Positions 1 through 7,479 of a DNA stretch of 24,731 nt are shown here, piece by piece. The DNA comes from Actinobacteria bacterium ADurb.Bin346 (GTDB taxonomy: Bacteria; Actinomycetota; Humimicrobiia; Humimicrobiales; Humimicrobiaceae). Each line of letters opens with the position of its first letter. Position 1 is the stretch's first letter. The notes below the pieces were generated by a model. The model did no database searches. It was not told the origin of the DNA and worked only from the letters and a program-made list of their open reading frames with translations. The DNA lies in the NCBI GenBank assembly GCA_002068775.1, contig MWAX01000151.1:1-24731 (forward strand), given 5' to 3'. Both the position numbers and the translations under genes were made by a program.

Positions 1-462
1 TATCTTTTATTTTATTCCTTATTATGTTTTATTTATTCTTTCTTATATTTTATCTATTCCTTATTATCTTTCACCAATTTAAAACCTTGTCTACAATGCA
101 GCGGCTGCAGTTTGATTGCTTTTGTAATAAAGTTGAAATGATTTTTCGAGTTAAACCGGAGACTGATCATCCTGCTTTATTAGAGAGCAATACCGCCGGA
201 TAGCACAGACAGCAGCACAATGACAGATAGCACCACGGATGATATGCCTGAAATTAAGACAATTGCTGATGTTTTAAAACTTATATTAATACTGTTTAAC
301 ATATCTGTCATTTATTGACTCTCTAATTAATATTGGGAAAAAATGTTAGCACAATCATCGACATTAAACAATAGTTCAATGCACATTTTTTTAACTTTGA
401 TGATGAAAAACTTGCTTAATCGAGCTGAAAGAGGACTTTGTCCTCTGATCTCTTGGCTAACA
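1..462. other. AT-rich non-coding stretch at the window edge
   Basis: I see no convincing gene here. The first 70 bases are T-rich low complexity with a 13-base direct repeat (TATTCCTTATTAT at 13-25 and 55-67). A nested pair of inverted repeats follows: ATTAGAGAG at 179-187 with its complement at 319-327, and AATGACAGATA at 219-229 with its complement at 302-312. A short hairpin GAGGAC-TTT-GTCCTC sits at 431-445. Frame 1 is open from base 1 to a TGA at 139-141, but its composition is repetitive, so it could equally be chance or the tail of a gene outside the window. Small frames starting at ATG 139 and ATG 220 have no ribosome site. Confidence 0.6.
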
Positions 463-502
463 ATAAAACAAGGTCCTGCGGTCAAACAGGACCTTGTTTT
501 AT
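463..502 (-). terminator. Strong hairpin terminator after the protease gene
   Basis: A perfect 16-bp inverted repeat (arms 463-478 and 487-502) encloses the 8-base loop CGGTCAAA. The stem has a GC-rich core (AAGGTCCTG) flanked by an A-run on the left and a T-run on the right, so the transcript ends in a U-tract whichever way it is read. It lies 65 bases past the stop codon of the minus-strand protease gene and is therefore its likely intrinsic terminator. It could also stop plus-strand transcripts entering from the left. Confidence 0.85.
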
Positions 503-567
503 ATTTTAATATTTTCGTTTATATCAGACGTCTGAAAATACAATATATATTTCCCCCGCCTGTTTCA

Positions 568-2076
568 TCATCCCTGGATCTTATTGCCGCAGCTTGGACA
601 AAATGCTGCACCTTCCTGCACCGGATTTCCACAGGACGGACAGAAATTCTTTTTAGCCTCAGCTGTAGATTCTTTTGGGATCTGCGGCGGCGCTGGCGGC
701 TGCCCGATTACCGGCTGGTCTGGGGCTGCAGGCTGTTTTTTTCTCATCAAGACTATTATTATCACAACTATAAGAACTACCACTAAAAGACCTGCAACAG
801 CAATTAATATTATTGCCCACATCGGAAGTCCGCCTGCACTTTCTTTTATTACTGCAGCTGTTTCTGCAGGACCCTGTGATGTGGTCTCTACTGCTGCCAC
901 AGTTTCCCTGGTAGTTTCAGGCGCGGTTCCAGGACCTGCAAACGGTACGTCACTTCCCATATTTGCCTGTGCTTTTGCCTTGTATTCCTGTGCAAGCAGA
1001 TGCCCTGCGCTTAGATTAAGCACAGCATCAAAATGTTTCATTGCTTCGCTGTAATGATTTTCCATAAACATTGCAAGGCCTGTTTTCCATTCGAGATCTA
1101 CCTGGCCAAGTTTATTTTCAGTGTTTAAAAACATCTTGACATCATTTGCAGGCCTTAAGTAGTTGTTGGTATCATCAGTTCCCATTGTAATGATACCAAT
1201 GATTTTTCCATCTTCCTTGCTGAGCACCGGTCCGCCGCTGTTGCCCTGCCTTGCGTCGCCCTGGATCTGTAAAACTTCCGTACCGAAAAGCATTATTTTC
1301 CCGCTGATATTGCCCTGAGTTATCGTCGGATTTAAGGGATTGTTCTGACCGATATCAGAAGTCCAGGGATATCCGATTATGGTGATCTGATCACCGACGC
1401 TTACCATTGACGAATCGCCAATGATTGCAGATGAAAGCGCCCTTCCGGTAACAGGCGCGATCCTTAAAATTGCTATATCTCTCTGGTTTCTGGTGCTCAT
1501 TGCCACTACTTCTGCCCTTATATAAGTGTTGCCTGGATTGTCCGGCACATTAGCTACTGCTGTATTGAACTGAACCCACACTTCCATTTCAGGCTTGTCG
1601 ACATTGTATCCGACCACTTTGAAATTCTCATAAATCCAGTTCCAGTCTGCCTGCGTATAGTCATAATATTGATCAGGATAAGTATCAAAAATATACTGGT
1701 CAAGTATTTTAGATTTAAGTTCTACTTCATTCGCTTCCCTATCATCCACCATATGCCCGGCAGTGACTATTGTTCCATTATCCGGATTGACAACAAACCC
1801 TGTACCTCCAAAGGGTCCGTACAAGTATGTTGCGGCGCTGTAATCATTAAAAAAGGGATCATATACAATAGCATAATATACTGTTGTTATAAAACATATT
1901 GCCGGCTGTACGAGCAGCCACTGGTCAGCAGGCGAGAACTGATAATTCTTGCCGAATTCTATTGCCGGATTTGAAGTACCTGAGGTGCCTTCCTGTGCAA
2001 ATAAGGCTGGCGTAATACTTAATGTAAAAACAATTACAAGAAGCATTATTAGGACTTTCAGGAAACTTTTTTTCAT
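568..2076 (-). CDS. Exported trypsin-like serine protease with transmembrane anchor and C-terminal zinc ribbon
   Basis: A 502-residue predicted S1/DegP-like serine endopeptidase. Residues 1-27 form a signal peptide (KK start, long hydrophobic stretch, ALFAQ cleavage-like site). The chymotrypsin-fold domain carries the triad His108 (in TAGH), Asp200 (in RDIAIL) and Ser280 (in GNSGGP). Residues about 330-372 look like a TPR-type helical pair. A Thr/Ala/Glu-rich linker follows, then one transmembrane helix (about 417-444) and a Pro-rich linker. A double CPxCG zinc ribbon (Cys479, 482, 493, 496) closes the protein. The inferred topology is protease outside and zinc ribbon in the cytoplasm. No PDZ domain is visible, unlike HtrA. 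The start has a good GGAAGGGG ribosome site 5 bases upstream, and a consensus promoter lies just upstream. The substrate is unknown. The family call is firm; topology is inference. Confidence 0.88.
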   Translation of the reverse strand: MKKSFLKVLIMLLVIVFTLSITPALFAQEGTSGTSNPAIEFGKNYQFSPADQWLLVQPAICFITTVYYAIVYDPFFNDYSAATYLYGPFGGTGFVVNPDNGTIVTAGHMVDDREANEVELKSKILDQYIFDTYPDQYYDYTQADWNWIYENFKVVGYNVDKPEMEVWVQFNTAVANVPDNPGNTYIRAEVVAMSTRNQRDIAILRIAPVTGRALSSAIIGDSSMVSVGDQITIIGYPWTSDIGQNNPLNPTITQGNISGKIMLFGTEVLQIQGDARQGNSGGPVLSKEDGKIIGIITMGTDDTNNYLRPANDVKMFLNTENKLGQVDLEWKTGLAMFMENHYSEAMKHFDAVLNLSAGHLLAQEYKAKAQANMGSDVPFAGPGTAPETTRETVAAVETTSQGPAETAAVIKESAGGLPMWAIILIAVAGLLVVVLIVVIIIVLMRKKQPAAPDQPVIGQPPAPPQIPKESTAEAKKNFCPSCGNPVQEGAAFCPSCGNKIQG

Positions 2077-2128
2077 TTAAACCCCTTCCCTAAAAATTGC
2101 TTAATAATTATTTTATATATATACTGAA

Positions 2129-2156
2129 ATTATATTTTAAATATCGTTATAGTCAA
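2129..2156 (-). promoter_or_regulatory. Sigma70-type promoter of the protease gene
   Basis: Read on the minus strand, TTGACT (2156-2151) is followed after 16 bases by a perfect TATAAT (2134-2129). It sits in the 89-base gap between the bshA stop and the protease start, giving a leader of about 45 bases. The protease is thus probably transcribed on its own, besides any read-through from the bsh operon. Confidence 0.7.
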
Positions 2157-2165
2157 TCAAAAAGT

Positions 2166-3317
2166 TTAACCTTTATTTAAAACTTCATTATAGTACGCTA
2201 TATACTGCGGAATTATCTTGTTGCTGTCAAATAAAAGCGCCCTTTTCCTTGAATTGGAGCTCATATTACTAAGTAATGCACTGCTTGAGAGAATCCGGAG
2301 GGCGGCGTCTGCAATAGCGCTGACATCATCAGGATCAATAAGGTACCCGCAGAGTCCATCCTGCACCACTTCAGGCAGGCCCCCGTTTTTTGTGCCGACG
2401 ACCGGGACTGAACAGCTTAATGCTTCCAGAGCAGATAAGCCGAAACTTTCGCTTTTTGAAGGCAGCATATAAATATCACTGATACTGAGCACAGGGACAA
2501 TGTCCTCCATCAATCCCATGAAATAGACCCTGTCATTTAATTTTAGCTTATCAGCAATAGTCCTGCACCAGGATACATCAGGTCCGTCTCCGACCAGGAG
2601 CAGTTTTGCATTGACATGCTTAATTATTTTACAAAATGCCTTTATTATGTTCTGGACCTTTTTTACAGGTCTGAAATTTGAAATATGTGTTATAACAAGC
2701 TCATCTTTTGCAATATTTCCTTGCCTGTTTTCAAAAAGTTTTTTCACAGCCATTTCCCTGCCCATGTCGGGACACCTTACATATTTTTTAGTATCGACAA
2801 AATTATATATGACTTTCATATCCTTATTTATATTAAATGTCTCTTCAGTGGCTTGCCTGAGATATTCTGAAACGCATGTAACACCATTGCTCTGCTCTAT
2901 CGAAAACTTTGTTATTTTAAAAAAAGAATGATGGTTGCCGATAAGGGTTATATCAGTGCCATGCAGTGTTGTTATGTATTTGATTTTATCTTCACCTGAT
3001 ATCTTCTGGGCAAGATATGCAGATGTGGCGTGAGGCATTGCATAATGCACATGCAGTATATCCAGATTTTCAGAATCGATGACCTCTGACATTTTGACAC
3101 TTAGCGAAAGCGTGTAGGGAGGATACCTGAATAATGGGTATGCCATTACTTCAACTTCATGAAAAAAAATGTTCCCGTAATCTTTTTTAAGCCTGAATGG
3201 CTGGCCGTAGCTTATAAAATGGACACAATGACCCATTTTCGCGAGCTCTATGCCGAGCTCTGTTGCAATTGCGCCGCTTCCACCAAAAGTCGGATAACAT
3301 GTTATACCTATTTTCAT
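2166..3317 (-). CDS. bshA: BshA, N-acetyl-alpha-D-glucosaminyl L-malate synthase
   Basis: A 383-residue GT4-family glycosyltransferase that joins UDP-GlcNAc to L-malate, the first step of bacillithiol synthesis in the cytoplasm. The N-terminus has the BshA-typical pattern [18 protein letters not shown]. It is followed by [12 protein letters not shown], the TLHGTD motif and a CVSEYLR segment. The C-terminal Rossmann half has the nucleotide-sugar-binding region [23 protein letters not shown] with the EALS glutamate usual in GT4 enzymes. Length matches the family. It is the last gene of the minus-strand bsh operon, 43 bases after bshB, with an AGGAAAAG ribosome site. A generic GT4 enzyme is the alternative, but bshB and bshC next door make BshA secure. 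Confidence 0.93.
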   Translation of the reverse strand: MKIGITCYPTFGGSGAIATELGIELAKMGHCVHFISYGQPFRLKKDYGNIFFHEVEVMAYPLFRYPPYTLSLSVKMSEVIDSENLDILHVHYAMPHATSAYLAQKISGEDKIKYITTLHGTDITLIGNHHSFFKITKFSIEQSNGVTCVSEYLRQATEETFNINKDMKVIYNFVDTKKYVRCPDMGREMAVKKLFENRQGNIAKDELVITHISNFRPVKKVQNIIKAFCKIIKHVNAKLLLVGDGPDVSWCRTIADKLKLNDRVYFMGLMEDIVPVLSISDIYMLPSKSESFGLSALEALSCSVPVVGTKNGGLPEVVQDGLCGYLIDPDDVSAIADAALRILSSSALLSNMSSNSRKRALLFDSNKIIPQYIAYYNEVLNKG

Positions 3318-3360
3318 AAAGCTTTTCCTGTCAATATAAAATTATAAAACTACCGTCTTT

Positions 3361-4101
3361 TCAGAAGAGATACTTAAAGAAACTGACAGGGTCATCCACT
3401 TTAATTTCATGCTCAATAAAATAAGGCTCTCCGTATTTGACCCTTATTTTCAGCCCATAGCACTTATCCCTGCCGGTCACAAAGTCCTGGAAAAAATTTG
3501 AGTTGATAAAAGTCGGTTCAGCAAAGCTTGACTGCCTGTAAAACTGTGATTTATAAGCCATACAGGCTTTCATTTTGAGTTCATAATATCCTGATATATC
3601 CACTATAAAACTTGGAGAAAATTGATAGTTTAGCATGTAGCAGATCACTGCTCCGGGCCGGTGTGCCGGATGCGCAGTGACCAGCTTATTTAAACCTGCA
3701 GCAAAAATTGCATCTTTCAGCAGTTTATGGGCATTCTCATGGTCCGGATGCCTGTCAGCCCTGAAGGGAATAATTACAATTTCAGGCCTGTGCTTTCTTA
3801 CCACTTCAATGACTTTCAGCCTGCTGTCCGGATCATTTTTAATATTGCAATCTTCAAGCCCAAGGTTTTCCCTGATATCAAGCTTTAAAATCCGGGATGC
3901 TTCATTTGTTTCCTTCTGCCTGGTAAAAACATCACCATTTGTGGACATTTCAGCTTCTGTAAGGTCAATTATTCCGGTTTTGTAACCAATATCCTTTAAT
4001 TTCAGTAAAAGACCGCCGCAGCCAAGTTCAGCATCGTCCGGATGAGCGCCAAAAGCAAGAGCATCAATTTCTGATTTTTTATCCTTGTCCAGTTTATCCA
4101 T
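3361..4101 (-). CDS. bshB1: BshB1, bacillithiol biosynthesis deacetylase (PIG-L family)
   Basis: Zinc-dependent N-deacetylase that converts GlcNAc-malate to GlcN-malate, step two of bacillithiol synthesis. The metal and catalytic motif AHPDDAE begins at residue 19 (His20, Asp22, Asp23) and the second metal motif HPDH is at 118-121. Both are intact. I chose ATG 4101 (246 residues) because it has an AAAGGGGGA ribosome site 10 bases upstream. The frame is open to a further upstream codon at 4146, but that would add residues with no family counterpart. It lies 52 bases after bshC and 43 before bshA. Mycothiol MshB is a paralogue in the same superfamily, but the neighbours decide for BshB. Confidence 0.92.
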   Translation of the reverse strand: MDKLDKDKKSEIDALAFGAHPDDAELGCGGLLLKLKDIGYKTGIIDLTEAEMSTNGDVFTRQKETNEASRILKLDIRENLGLEDCNIKNDPDSRLKVIEVVRKHRPEIVIIPFRADRHPDHENAHKLLKDAIFAAGLNKLVTAHPAHRPGAVICYMLNYQFSPSFIVDISGYYELKMKACMAYKSQFYRQSSFAEPTFINSNFFQDFVTGRDKCYGLKIRVKYGEPYFIEHEIKVDDPVSFFKYLF

Positions 4102-4153
4102 ATGAAAAAATCCCCCTTTAACCAGCATTTTAAGAATCGCCAGCAATTATGTG

Positions 4154-5890
4154 CTAATCTATTTCAATGAATTTATGAGTAAATTCTCTTGAGTCAATAA
4201 TATCATTAAGCTTTTTTAAGAATATGAAATCATATTTATTTATATAATTAAAAACATTTACTATCCTTTCCTGGAGCTGTCCCCCCGGAAATATATTACT
4301 GTATATTTTTTCTAAATCTGTGGCAATAATATTGTCTTTTGATAAAATCTCTGAAGAAATTTTACCACTCAGGGACCTCAGCTCTTTGCTGACTGCAGCT
4401 TCAGTGCGGTCAATGGCATTTAAGGCGCCGGGATTTTTATCTGCGAGTCTTTGCCTGATTTTTTCAAGCCCTGATTTAAAAAAGGATTCAATATCATACA
4501 ATTCATGCTTAACGGCTTCTCCGTATCCGGAGCCTGCTATTCTTTCAATTATTTCTTTTTTATCCAATTCGAGGTCTTCATATTTTAACCCCGTCCTTGA
4601 AAAAGATTTTTTCAGCTTATTCTCAATTATTGTAGCTGAAAATCTCGGGTATATCACAGGCTGTCTCATATTGAAAAACTCATAAACATCTTTTGTTTGC
4701 GCAAAATATGCTGCTTCTCCCGGCCCGCATACAGTGCAGACGACAGGAAGGATGCTGTCCTGAAAAAGCGGGCGCAAAATAACATTAAAACTGAGATCAT
4801 CCGGGTTTGCAGACACTAAACTTTCAAGCTCCTTTCTATCCGTAAGCAGCTCCTTGCCTTCACTAAAATTCATAATAGAAAATACTTGACTTTTTTTGCC
4901 GGCGTTTTGTCTTACCCGTATTTTTTGTCTTATTCCATTCTTCACAATAAAAAAATCAAGAGTATCTCTTTCCAGTGAAAGCTGGCTGTGATATCCTTCA
5001 GCTTCTAAGGCACTTCCCCTGTTGTTAACTGCATCTGATATGAGCGTAAAATTATCAATATCATTTTTTACCAGCTCGAGTCCTTTATTTTTCAAGCCTT
5101 CAGCATTTGGATCAATGATTATGAGCCCGGTCCCGGAAAACATTTTTGTAATAAGCCTGGAAAAATAACTGGAAGGAGTTAATAAACCCTGTTTTTTTGA
5201 CCGGATTTTAAATTGGGTATTATCTGCACAACTTTCAAGCAGCTTTTTTACAGATGGTGTGAAATCAGTAAATGATATTGTATTTAAAAGTTCCCCCACT
5301 TTCGAAAGAATGGTTTCTCTTTCCAGCACAATGTCTGAAAACCTTTTTTTTGCATCCAGCCGCTCAATATTTTTATAACCCTTTTTAAAACTCTCTCCCG
5401 GCTTGCTTATGGATACTTCTGAAAGCCTGCTGTCAAGAAAAAAAGCACTGTTTATCTGGCTGAAATTACTGTCATCAGAGGCATTCCAGAAAACAGGCAC
5501 TACATCTGTTTTAAGTAAGCCTGAAAGAAATTCACTCAACCTGATTATTGATATTATCTTATAGATTATGAATACAGGACCTGTAAAAAGGCCCGGCTGC
5601 TGTCCCCCGATCACAACCATACAATTATCGCTGCGCAGTTTTATGCAGTTTTTTATTGTCTCGGGACTGCAGCCCAGTCCACGGTTATAATCTTCCAGCA
5701 GCTTTGACACATCCTGTCTGAAATTTCCACTGTAACCGGAAGAAAGGTGGTCCGCTCTTTGGAACAGATCATCTTTTTTGTGAAAATCAAAGTGAAAATA
5801 TTTTAAAAGGTTTTCGTTCCCATGAATAAAATCATAGTAAAGCCTGCTGTAGTAGAATTTTATGGATTTTGTCTCTTTTATAGTAAACAT
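4154..5890 (-). CDS. bshC: BshC, putative bacillithiol synthase (cysteine-adding enzyme)
   Basis: A 578-residue BshC family protein, assigned to the last step of bacillithiol synthesis: attaching cysteine to GlcN-malate. Family hallmarks are GGQQPGLFTGP at residues 95-105, VPVFWNASDD at about 131-140, and LRPLFQDSILP, GPGEAAYFAQ and the YPRFSA segment near the middle. A helical, Lys/Glu-rich coiled-coil-like region lies between about 440 and 540, as in known members. It is the first gene of the bshC-bshB-bshA operon. No Shine-Dalgarno precedes the ATG, and a promoter-like element ends only a few bases before it, so the mRNA may be leaderless. Length is slightly above the usual ~540. Confidence 0.93.
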   Translation of the reverse strand: MFTIKETKSIKFYYSRLYYDFIHGNENLLKYFHFDFHKKDDLFQRADHLSSGYSGNFRQDVSKLLEDYNRGLGCSPETIKNCIKLRSDNCMVVIGGQQPGLFTGPVFIIYKIISIIRLSEFLSGLLKTDVVPVFWNASDDSNFSQINSAFFLDSRLSEVSISKPGESFKKGYKNIERLDAKKRFSDIVLERETILSKVGELLNTISFTDFTPSVKKLLESCADNTQFKIRSKKQGLLTPSSYFSRLITKMFSGTGLIIIDPNAEGLKNKGLELVKNDIDNFTLISDAVNNRGSALEAEGYHSQLSLERDTLDFFIVKNGIRQKIRVRQNAGKKSQVFSIMNFSEGKELLTDRKELESLVSANPDDLSFNVILRPLFQDSILPVVCTVCGPGEAAYFAQTKDVYEFFNMRQPVIYPRFSATIIENKLKKSFSRTGLKYEDLELDKKEIIERIAGSGYGEAVKHELYDIESFFKSGLEKIRQRLADKNPGALNAIDRTEAAVSKELRSLSGKISSEILSKDNIIATDLEKIYSNIFPGGQLQERIVNVFNYINKYDFIFLKKLNDIIDSREFTHKFIEID

Positions 5891-5897
5891 TACATAT

Positions 5898-5925
5898 ATA
5901 ATATAAAATACAGGTTTTTAATCAA
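5898..5925 (-). promoter_or_regulatory. Putative bsh operon promoter, close to the bshC ATG
   Basis: On the minus strand TTGATT (5925-5920), a 16-base spacer and TATTAT (5903-5898) precede the bshC ATG at 5890. A start site 6-7 bases past the -10 would fall at or beside the ATG. This fits the missing ribosome site. The call rests on hexamer match and spacing in an AT-rich region, so chance similarity is possible. Confidence 0.45.
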
Positions 5926-5967
5926 TATATCCTGTTGCGTCATCTAAAAAAGTATCCGAAAGCATAT

Positions 5968-5995
5968 TTGATTTCATAAAAACTTAGTGTATTAT
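5968..5995 (+). promoter_or_regulatory. Putative promoter of the zinc-ribbon gene, divergent from bshC
   Basis: TTGATT (5968-5973), a 16-base spacer and TATTAT (5990-5995) match the opposing bsh promoter in both hexamers and spacing. It would give an AU-rich leader of about 160 bases before the ATG at 6161. The 5996-6146 stretch is very AT-rich and could hide a nearer promoter. Confidence 0.4.
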
Positions 5996-6160
5996 ATACA
6001 GGTATATTATTAAATAAAATTTTTTAGTCTGCATTTATAGCTTCTTTAAAAAACTTTTTTATTTTTTATTTTAAAAATTTCACATTTTAATTTAAAATAT
6101 ATAAACAAGAATTAAAAATTAATTTAAAACTTTCTAAAAGTCCTAAAAGGAGGAAAAAGG

Positions 6161-6310
6161 ATGGATGCATATTGTGTAAAATGCAAAGCCAAGGTTGAGG
6201 TCAAGGATGCTAAAGAAGTTAAAATGAAAAACGGGAGACCTGCAATAAGCGGCAGCTGTTCAAAGTGCGGCACAAAAGTTTTCAAGATAAAATCAAAAAA
6301 CGATAAGTAA
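6161..6310 (+). CDS. Small zinc-ribbon protein, DUF5679-like
   Basis: A 49-residue protein with two CxxC knuckles (Cys5/Cys8 and Cys33/Cys36) separated by a Lys-rich, basic middle containing KNGRPAISG. This is the pattern of the short DUF5679 family, often annotated as uncharacterised or chromosome-associated. Its biochemical role is unknown. The gene is clearly real: a near-perfect AAGGAGGA ribosome site (6147-6154) sits 6 bases before the ATG, and a perfect terminator hairpin follows the stop. It stands alone as a single-gene transcript between divergent bshC and downstream ilvE. Zinc binding is inferred from the four cysteines. It is too short for most gene callers. Confidence 0.85.
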   Translation: MDAYCVKCKAKVEVKDAKEVKMKNGRPAISGSCSKCGTKVFKIKSKNDK

Positions 6311-6351
6311 TATTTTAGGGTATTTTTTAATAGCATAAATTAAAAATATTG

Positions 6352-6389
6352 CAATAGAAAAAACGGCATTACAGCCGTTTTTTCTATTG
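6352..6389 (+). terminator. Perfect 16-bp hairpin terminator
   Basis: Arms at 6352-6367 and 6374-6389 pair over 16 bp around the loop ATTACA. A GC core (ACGGC/GCCGT) is followed by six T residues within the right arm and six A residues in the left. It lies 41 bases after the stop of the small zinc-ribbon gene and separates it from ilvE. Confidence 0.85.
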
Positions 6390-6437
6390 GAGCTGCCTGC
6401 GATTATTTTTATTTTTAATGGCCGGCACTGTTTTTAA

Positions 6438-6465
6438 TTGAAAAATATATTAAAAAAAGTAAAAT
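6438..6465 (+). promoter_or_regulatory. Putative ilvE promoter
   Basis: TTGAAA (6438-6443), a 16-base spacer and TAAAAT (6460-6465) lie between the upstream terminator and the ilvE start. The expected leader is about 25 bases. No T-box or leader-peptide attenuator is visible, so I see no amino-acid-responsive control. Confidence 0.5.
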
Positions 6466-6497
6466 AGAGTAAATTTTCAATGTGGAAAAGGATCAAT

Positions 6498-7427
6498 ATG
6501 GAAAACCAAGAACACCCGAAATATGCATTTTTTCAGGGAAACATAATTCCCATTTCTGAAGCAAAAGTAGATATCAGGACAAGTGCGCTTCAGTACGGCA
6601 TTGCTGTTTTTGAAGGGATCAGATGTTACTGGAACAGCCAGGAAAACACTAATTATATTTTCAGGATGGCAGATCATTATGAGAGGCTGTTTAACAGCGC
6701 CAGAATAATGATGATAAATATTAAATACAGTATCGAAAAACTCTGTGAAATCACAGTGGAGCTGCTGAGAAAAGAAGGCTATCGTGAAGATTCCTATATC
6801 AGGCCTTTTGCATATAATAGCGGACTTAAAATCGGACCAAAACTTGGCGATGCAAACCAGGACCTTTTTATTTATACCATCCCTCTCGGCGAATACCTTG
6901 ATATAAATAAGCCAAATAAAGTCTGCGTCTCTTCATGGACAAGGCTTCCGGATAATTGTATTCCGCCGAGGGCAAAAATATCGGGCTCATATGTAAACTC
7001 AGCAATGCAAAAAACTGAGGCTCTGCTCAATGGCTATGATGAAGCAATAGTCCTGACTTCAAATGGACAGCATATCAGTGAGGGCAGCGCTATGAATATT
7101 TTTATGGTAAAAAATGGCACCCTTATAACACCTCCAGTCACTGATGACATACTTGAAGGCATAACCAGAGACACTGTTATCAGGATTGCTGAAGACATTC
7201 CTGGTATAAAGGTGATTGAAAGATCCATAGACAGGAGCGAGCTTTACACTGCAGATGAACTGTTTTTCTGCGGCACCGGCGCCCAGGTATCACCCATAGG
7301 CAGTGTTGACAACAGGCCTGTAAAAGACGGTAAACTGGGAACAGTGACCAAAAAACTGCAGGATCAGTATTTCATGGTGGTTAAAAATCAGGTTAAAAAG
7401 TACGGGAAATGGTGTACAAAAGTTTAA
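6498..7427 (+). CDS. ilvE: Branched-chain amino acid aminotransferase (class IV PLP enzyme)
   Basis: A 309-residue fold-type IV aminotransferase that interconverts Leu/Ile/Val with their 2-keto acids using glutamate/2-oxoglutarate. Visible features are the substrate-pocket segment ALQYGIAVFEGIR (30-42), the YIRPFAY segment (100-106), the PLP-binding Lys160 in PPRAKISG, and ISEGSAMNIF (193-202) that contacts the cofactor phosphate. The C-terminal TADELFFCGTGAQVSPI motif is also typical. I chose ATG 6498 because AAAAGGA lies 5 bases upstream; an in-frame ATG at 6480 has no ribosome site. The gene is monocistronic, converging on adnB with a 52-base gap that holds only a weak hairpin (7462-7474). 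D-amino acid or 4-amino-4-deoxychorismate enzymes share the fold but differ in these motifs. Confidence 0.92.
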   Translation: MENQEHPKYAFFQGNIIPISEAKVDIRTSALQYGIAVFEGIRCYWNSQENTNYIFRMADHYERLFNSARIMMINIKYSIEKLCEITVELLRKEGYREDSYIRPFAYNSGLKIGPKLGDANQDLFIYTIPLGEYLDINKPNKVCVSSWTRLPDNCIPPRAKISGSYVNSAMQKTEALLNGYDEAIVLTSNGQHISEGSAMNIFMVKNGTLITPPVTDDILEGITRDTVIRIAEDIPGIKVIERSIDRSELYTADELFFCGTGAQVSPIGSVDNRPVKDGKLGTVTKKLQDQYFMVVKNQVKKYGKWCTKV

Positions 7428-7479
7428 GTGTTTTTTGAAAATAATTTCCTGGATATAATTTCCTCTTTTTAAGAGTTTC

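Noticed and set aside
1..141. Open frame from the window edge to TGA 139
   Set aside because: Composition is Leu/Tyr/Phe from T-rich repeats. It could be a gene tail, but nothing supports that.
343..786. Plus-strand open frame of 147 codons
   Set aside because: It crosses the terminator hairpin and runs antisense into the protease C-terminus; it has no ribosome site and no recognisable family pattern.
6124..6336. Minus-strand 70-codon frame over the small zinc-ribbon gene
   Set aside because: No ribosome site; the sense strand has a strong ribosome site, CxxC pairs and a terminator.
7462..7474. CTCTT-TTT-AAGAG between ilvE and adnB as a terminator
   Set aside because: The stem is only 5 bp and AT-rich; too weak to call, though it lies where a terminator would be expected.
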